A DNA stretch of 9,671 bases from an uncultured Gammaproteobacteria bacterium (GTDB lineage: Bacteria; Pseudomonadota; Gammaproteobacteria; GCA-002705445; GCA-002716945). The position numbers and the translations under genes were made by a program. The stretch lies in assembly GCA_913046125.1 (NCBI GenBank), contig CAJWRL010000028.1:1-9671 (forward strand), written 5' to 3'. Shown one piece after another: positions 5,810-9,671 of this stretch; the stretch's first letter is position 1, and every line of letters begins with the position of its first letter. Under the pieces are notes generated by a model that was not told where the DNA came from, made no database searches, and was given only the letters and a program-made list of their open reading frames with translations.

Positions 5810-7005
5810 AGAAAGTTAGTATTCTTGGATCCACCGGATCTGTTGGCAAAAATACTCTGGAAGTAGTATCGAAACTACATGATAAATTTAACCTACATGC
5901 GATATCATGTAATAAGAACATTTCATTGTTGCATGATCAGATCATCAAATATAAGCCCAGAATTGCAGTTATCACAAATCATGAGAAATATAAGAAATTT
6001 TTAAAAGAGTATGGTTATGAAATTGGTGTAACAAGAATTTTATTTGGAGATGAGGGTCTGAATGAGATATCATCGCATGATGAAGTAAATATTGTTGTTG
6101 CAGCGATAGTCGGTTTTCAGTGTCTTAAGCCTGTAATAGATGCTATTTATGCAAATAAAACAATCATCATTGCAAACAAGGAAATCTTAGTGGCAGCAGG
6201 TGAGATGATAATGTCTATATTGAGTAAGTCCGATGCTAAGCTCTTGCCTATAGATAGTGAGCATAATGCTCTGCTTCAGGTTATCTTGTCTTCTGGACTT
6301 GAATATAAAGTCAACAATAAGGAATACTATGAATCAAATATTAACAATCTAACCATCACTGCTTCTGGCGGACCATTTATTGATCTTGATGTTTCTGAAT
6401 TTAAAAATATAAAATCACAACATGCTATTAAACACCCAACATGGGACATGGGAGAAAAAATATCTGTTGATTCATCAACTATGATGAATAAAGGGTTAGA
6501 GATCATAGAAGCAAAATTACTCTTTAATTTAAATCTTGAAAAAATTAATGCAATCATTCATAGGCAGAGTAAAGTTCATGCTTTAGTCGAATTCTTTGAT
6601 GGTACAGTTATTGCGCATATGTCTGATCCAGACATGAAGATACCTATATCTTATGCACTTACGTTTCCTCATAGAGTTTATAGATCACCATCTAAAAAAT
6701 TTGTATATAATGATCTTACTTTCGAGGATATTCCTATATCAAAATTTCCATGCTATAAGCTAGCAAGAACTGTAGCGGAAATTGGTAAAAATTCTGGATT
6801 AATTCTTAATGCCGCAAATGAAATTAGTGTAGAATACTTCTTAAATGATAAAATTATGTATACAGATATACCAAGCATCATTGAAGAGATTCTGAATAAA
6901 GTTGAGATAATTAGTAATAGTGATATTGGATCTGTTTTGGATAATGATGAAGAGATCAGAGTTATTACAAAAAAATTGATAAAGGAAAAATATGGAGCTT
7001 CTTAA
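5806..7005 (+). CDS. dxr: 1-deoxy-D-xylulose 5-phosphate reductoisomerase
   Basis: It catalyses the NADPH-dependent rearrangement and reduction of DXP to MEP, the first committed step of the non-mevalonate isoprenoid pathway; it is the fosmidomycin target. Counting from TTG at 5806 gives 399 aa (E. coli 398). Visible are the NADPH fold KKVSILGSTGSVG (2-14), IIANKEILVAAGE (121-133), metal ligands D150 and E152 with E232, and substrate residues S151, S187 (ASGGPF), H210 (HPTWDMG), S223, N228 and K229, all within one residue of E. coli numbering, then the C-terminal NAANE motif. TTG at 5806 makes a TTGA overlap with the cdsA stop, and the protein then begins MKKVSILG, as in E. coli (MKQLTILG). 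The in-frame GTG at 5794 would add only four hydrophobic residues and also lacks a ribosome site. Confidence 0.95.
   Translation: MKKVSILGSTGSVGKNTLEVVSKLHDKFNLHAISCNKNISLLHDQIIKYKPRIAVITNHEKYKKFLKEYGYEIGVTRILFGDEGLNEISSHDEVNIVVAAIVGFQCLKPVIDAIYANKTIIIANKEILVAAGEMIMSILSKSDAKLLPIDSEHNALLQVILSSGLEYKVNNKEYYESNINNLTITASGGPFIDLDVSEFKNIKSQHAIKHPTWDMGEKISVDSSTMMNKGLEIIEAKLLFNLNLEKINAIIHRQSKVHALVEFFDGTVIAHMSDPDMKIPISYALTFPHRVYRSPSKKFVYNDLTFEDIPISKFPCYKLARTVAEIGKNSGLILNAANEISVEYFLNDKIMYTDIPSIIEEILNKVEIISNSDIGSVLDNDEEIRVITKKLIKEKYGAS
6981..6986 (+). promoter_or_regulatory. rseP Shine-Dalgarno inside dxr
   Basis: AAAGGA lies in the final dxr codons, 5 nt before the ATG at 6992. It supports the 14-nt dxr/rseP overlap being real rather than an annotation artefact. 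Confidence 0.6.
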
Positions 7006-8302
7006 TAGTATAATTGGTTTTATTATAGCGATAGGTATTCTAGTAACTTTTCATGAATATGGTCATTTTATTGTTGCAAGGCTTTGTAATGTAAAAGTTC
7101 TTAAATTTAGTGTTGGATTTGGTAAACCAATATACTCACATGTATCAAAAAGTTCTGAAACGGAATATTCACTTTGTATGATTCCACTGGGTGGATATGT
7201 ACAAATGCTCGAATCAAAAAATGCTGAAGGAGACCCTAGTGATATAAAAAAAAGTGACTATGAATTCTGTTTTGATAAAAAAAGTGTTTATCAGAGGTTT
7301 GCAATTGTTGCAGCTGGACCAATATTTAATTTAATATTAGCAGTTGTTTTTTTTACTATGACTTATTTAAATGGCATTGGTGGGATAAAGCCCAAAATTA
7401 ACTTGGAGAATGACATATATCAGATTATTTCTGTTGGTGGCAATGACGTCCAGCGTTGGCAAGATGTCAGAGTTGAAATACTAAATAATGTAATCAACAA
7501 CAAATCAGTTAATTTATCTTTGAGAAGTGATGACAATCAGGAACTCACTCACAACGTGCCATATTTGCCATCTATTCTGAATCAAGAGGGAGATATAATA
7601 CAAAATATAGGTCTTAATGTCGTGTATCCAGATAATTTACCTATTATAGGATCTATTAATAATCAGCCTAATAATAAAAATTTTCAAATTGGTGATAGGA
7701 TTATATCTGTCAATGGAATCATGATTGAATCATGGATAGATTTAGTTAAATACATACAGATAAACCCCAATACAGACATCAGCGTTGTGGTTGAAAGAGA
7801 TAATAATATCTTTGATTATACTGCAAGAATTTTAGATAAAAATGGAAGAGGGTTTTTAGGCATTTCAAAAAGAATTGATGATTCTAGTTTTATCCTTGTT
7901 AGTTATGGACTCTCTGATTCACTGCAGAAAGCTATCAGCAGTACCACTGACTACACAATACTTACTTTTAAAATGATCGGTAGACTGGTCACAGGGGATG
8001 CAAATGTAAAAAATTTGAGCGGCCCGCTCTCAATAGCACAATTCTCTGGTAAATCATTAGAGATGGGTTTTTCTTACTTTCTTTATTTGTTGGCAATATT
8101 AAGTGTAAGTCTAGGGGTCCTTAATTTACTTCCAATTCCAATGCTTGATGGGGGACACCTTGTTTATTATACATATGAAATGATTTTCGGTAATGAGTTG
8201 CCACTTAAATTTCAGATGGCTGCACAATTTGTTGGCATAGCTCTACTTGGCTTAATTATGATAATCGCTTTTTATAACGATTTCGTTAGAATATTTTCAT
8301 GA
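6992..8302 (+). CDS. rseP: RseP site-2 intramembrane zinc metalloprotease
   Basis: This inner-membrane protease cuts anti-sigma factor RseA (in E. coli) after DegS cleavage to release sigma-E, and clears remnant signal peptides. The 436 aa (E. coli 450) show the zinc motif HEYGH (H21, E22, H25) in the first membrane helix, GGYVQM (67-72), a second helix with AGPIFNLILAV (108-118), a periplasmic region, NLSGPLSIAQ (341-350), a third helix with the third zinc ligand D386 in MLDGGH, and a last helix near 405-427. The second PDZ domain (about 213-295) is intact, with the carboxylate-loop GDRIISVNG (234-242). The first PDZ (about 130-190) appears shortened. AAAGGA lies 5 nt before the ATG, which overlaps dxr by 14 nt. 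Whether RseA and RseB exist here cannot be judged from this window. Confidence 0.95.
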   Translation: MELLNSIIGFIIAIGILVTFHEYGHFIVARLCNVKVLKFSVGFGKPIYSHVSKSSETEYSLCMIPLGGYVQMLESKNAEGDPSDIKKSDYEFCFDKKSVYQRFAIVAAGPIFNLILAVVFFTMTYLNGIGGIKPKINLENDIYQIISVGGNDVQRWQDVRVEILNNVINNKSVNLSLRSDDNQELTHNVPYLPSILNQEGDIIQNIGLNVVYPDNLPIIGSINNQPNNKNFQIGDRIISVNGIMIESWIDLVKYIQINPNTDISVVVERDNNIFDYTARILDKNGRGFLGISKRIDDSSFILVSYGLSDSLQKAISSTTDYTILTFKMIGRLVTGDANVKNLSGPLSIAQFSGKSLEMGFSYFLYLLAILSVSLGVLNLLPIPMLDGGHLVYYTYEMIFGNELPLKFQMAAQFVGIALLGLIMIIAFYNDFVRIFS

Positions 8303-9671
8303 ATCGAAAATTAATCGCAATAGGACTATTTTTTTTATTTGTAAATTTTGCCTTTGCCGAGGAGCAACAAGCTAATTTTTTAGTTATTGAGGGTAATAAT
8401 AGAGTCTCTGATGAAGAGATCACCGAATACTCTGGATTCCAAGTTGGCAAAATATACAATAATGAGGATATCTCAGACATAATAAAGAATCTTTTTTCTA
8501 CAAATCTTTTCGTTGATATCAAAGTTAATTTGGATCAGAACACACTTTATATATCAGTTGTTGAAACTCCGATCATTTCAAAAATCAACATAGATGGTAA
8601 TAAATTAGTAGAAGCTGACCAAATTATTTCATCTCTTAAGAGCGTTGGAATATCACAGAGTAAACCTTATAGTAAAAATCTCGTGGATAAAGTACAACAA
8701 GAGTTGACTAGATTATATTTTGATAATGGTAGATATTCATCCTCAATTGACATCATAGAGAATACTCTTGATGATAATTTAATTGAGCTTGATATAAATA
8801 TTGATGAAGGCACTGCCTCCACCATTAAAGAAATCAAGATTCTTGGCAATAAGAACTTTTCTACTAGACAATTGAAATCTTTTATAAAGTCCGGACCTAA
8901 ATACTGGTTTGAAGTTTGGTCGAGCAAGGATATATATAATAGCTCACTCCTCGATCAAGACATTGAATCATTACTTAAATTTTATCAAGATAGAGGTTAT
9001 GCCAAGGTAAGACTTGTCTCAAAGCAGGTGAATTTATCGTCTGATAAGAGTGATATATTTATAACTATCTCTCTTAGTGAGGGCAGTTTGTATCAATTTG
9101 GTGATACAAAAGTATATGGTCTCGAAGAATTTGATCCACAAATATTCAAAAATATACTCAATTTTAACCTTAAACCAGGTTCAACTTTTTCTAGAGCAAA
9201 TATTGAAAGCGCTGAACAAAGTATAAAATTCATTCTTGGTGAGAGTGGATATGCTTTTCCTGATATTATATATAATGTAAATTTTAAAGACGATGTATCT
9301 ACTGCTGACATCAATTTTAGAATCAATCCTAAATCTAAGTCTTATGTAAGAAGAATCAATATTGTTGGTAATACAAAAACAAATGATGAAGTGTATAGAC
9401 GTGAGTTAAGGCAGTTTGAATCATCTATGTATACTGAGAGTAAAATAGATAGATCCAAAATAAGACTTCAAAGATTAAAATTTGTAAATAATGTTGAAGT
9501 TAAAAAAAACATTGTTGACGAATCTTTAGGATTAATTGATATTGATTTTATTGTTGAAGAAAGTCAATCAGGAGAGTTTAAGATTGGAGCTGGCTATTCT
9601 GATTCCTCTGGAGCCATTTTCAATATAAAAGTTCAGCAAGATAATTTTCTTGGAAAGGGAAATAATGTTGC
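8299..9671 (+). CDS. bamA: outer membrane protein assembly factor BamA (3' end outside window)
   Basis: BamA is the Omp85-family beta-barrel that, with Bam lipoproteins, folds and inserts outer-membrane proteins. The window holds the first 457 codons. Residues 1-20 are a signal peptide ending in AFA before EEQQ. Five POTRA domains follow, roughly 24-91, 92-172, 175-263, 266-346 and 347-422, each with the expected G-N or hydrophobic hinge (IEGNNRV, IDGNKLV, ILGNKNF, VYGLEEF, IVGNTKT) and RGYA or GYAFP motifs. Barrel strand 1 begins near 425 with GEFKIGAGYSDSSG, then VQQDNFLGKGNNV, which matches the E. coli barrel start. Alignment to E. coli needs few gaps, so all five POTRA repeats are retained. 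The ATG at 8299 overlaps the rseP stop (ATGA), with no clear Shine-Dalgarno. The frame stays open to the right edge. Confidence 0.96.
   Translation, partial: MNRKLIAIGLFFLFVNFAFAEEQQANFLVIEGNNRVSDEEITEYSGFQVGKIYNNEDISDIIKNLFSTNLFVDIKVNLDQNTLYISVVETPIISKINIDGNKLVEADQIISSLKSVGISQSKPYSKNLVDKVQQELTRLYFDNGRYSSSIDIIENTLDDNLIELDINIDEGTASTIKEIKILGNKNFSTRQLKSFIKSGPKYWFEVWSSKDIYNSSLLDQDIESLLKFYQDRGYAKVRLVSKQVNLSSDKSDIFITISLSEGSLYQFGDTKVYGLEEFDPQIFKNILNFNLKPGSTFSRANIESAEQSIKFILGESGYAFPDIIYNVNFKDDVSTADINFRINPKSKSYVRRINIVGNTKTNDEVYRRELRQFESSMYTESKIDRSKIRLQRLKFVNNVEVKKNIVDESLGLIDIDFIVEESQSGEFKIGAGYSDSSGAIFNIKVQQDNFLGKGNNV

Noticed and set aside
6327..6557. Minus-strand open frame opposite dxr
   Set aside because: It is antisense to the conserved DXR substrate-binding region; this is a coding shadow.
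8286..9326. Minus-strand open frames at 8286-8522, 8667-8927 and 9093-9326 opposite bamA
   Set aside because: All are antisense to the continuous POTRA-encoding frame of bamA and have no family resemblance.
1..9671. A novel defence, mobile or secondary-metabolism system, CRISPR array, tRNA or insertion sequence
   Set aside because: Nearly every base is assigned to a conserved housekeeping gene in continuous frame. No repeat arrays, terminal inverted repeats, transposase-like proteins or cloverleaf sequences were seen on either strand.

Overview
The window is a compact, AT-rich (clearly under 40% GC by eye) stretch of bacterial chromosome made almost entirely of housekeeping genes. Every complete protein aligns by eye with its gammaproteobacterial (E. 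coli-type) homologue, and catalytic residues often sit at the same or nearly the same residue number. The order rpsB-tsf-frr-uppS-cdsA-dxr-rseP-bamA is the classic proteobacterial translation/envelope cluster. Low GC, very short or overlapping intergenic joints and lysine/asparagine/isoleucine-rich proteins suggest a streamlined, probably free-living marine gammaproteobacterium (SAR86-like is a reasonable guess). That assignment is inference from composition and gene order, not from a database match.

Layout. (1) Positions 1-98 (+) hold the last 31 codons of an ABC transporter ATPase of the oligopeptide/YejF type. Its stop overlaps tail-to-tail with (2) dapE (88-1227, -), which lies downstream of and overlaps map (1214-1996, -), so map and dapE form a two-gene leftward operon. 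(3) A 106-bp divergent intergenic region (1997-2102) is the only real non-coding DNA. It must hold any promoters for map-dapE and for the rightward cluster, and it carries two small inverted repeats. (4) The rightward cluster is rpsB (2103), tsf, frr, uppS, cdsA, dxr, rseP and bamA (8299 to the right edge, truncated). Joints are 1 nt, 9 nt, 2 nt, then overlaps of 1, 4, 14 and 4 nt, which implies one polycistronic unit with translational coupling.

How the genes work together. rpsB, tsf and frr supply ribosomal protein S2, the EF-Tu exchange factor and the ribosome recycling factor; map removes initiator methionine. dxr (MEP pathway entry) and uppS (C55 polyprenyl diphosphate synthesis) belong to isoprenoid metabolism and the lipid carrier for wall precursors. 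cdsA makes CDP-diacylglycerol for phospholipids. rseP is the intramembrane protease of envelope stress signalling. bamA is the outer-membrane protein insertase. dapE contributes diaminopimelate/lysine for the peptidoglycan.

I see no mobile element, CRISPR array, tRNA/rRNA, toxin-antitoxin or defence system, and no undescribed system. The points worth a second look are departures from the family norm: pyrH is missing between tsf and frr; S2 has a long lysine-rich C-terminal tail; UppS has two substitutions at highly conserved motif positions; the first RseP PDZ domain looks abbreviated; the rpsB leader is short; and several starts are GTG or TTG at coupled joints.
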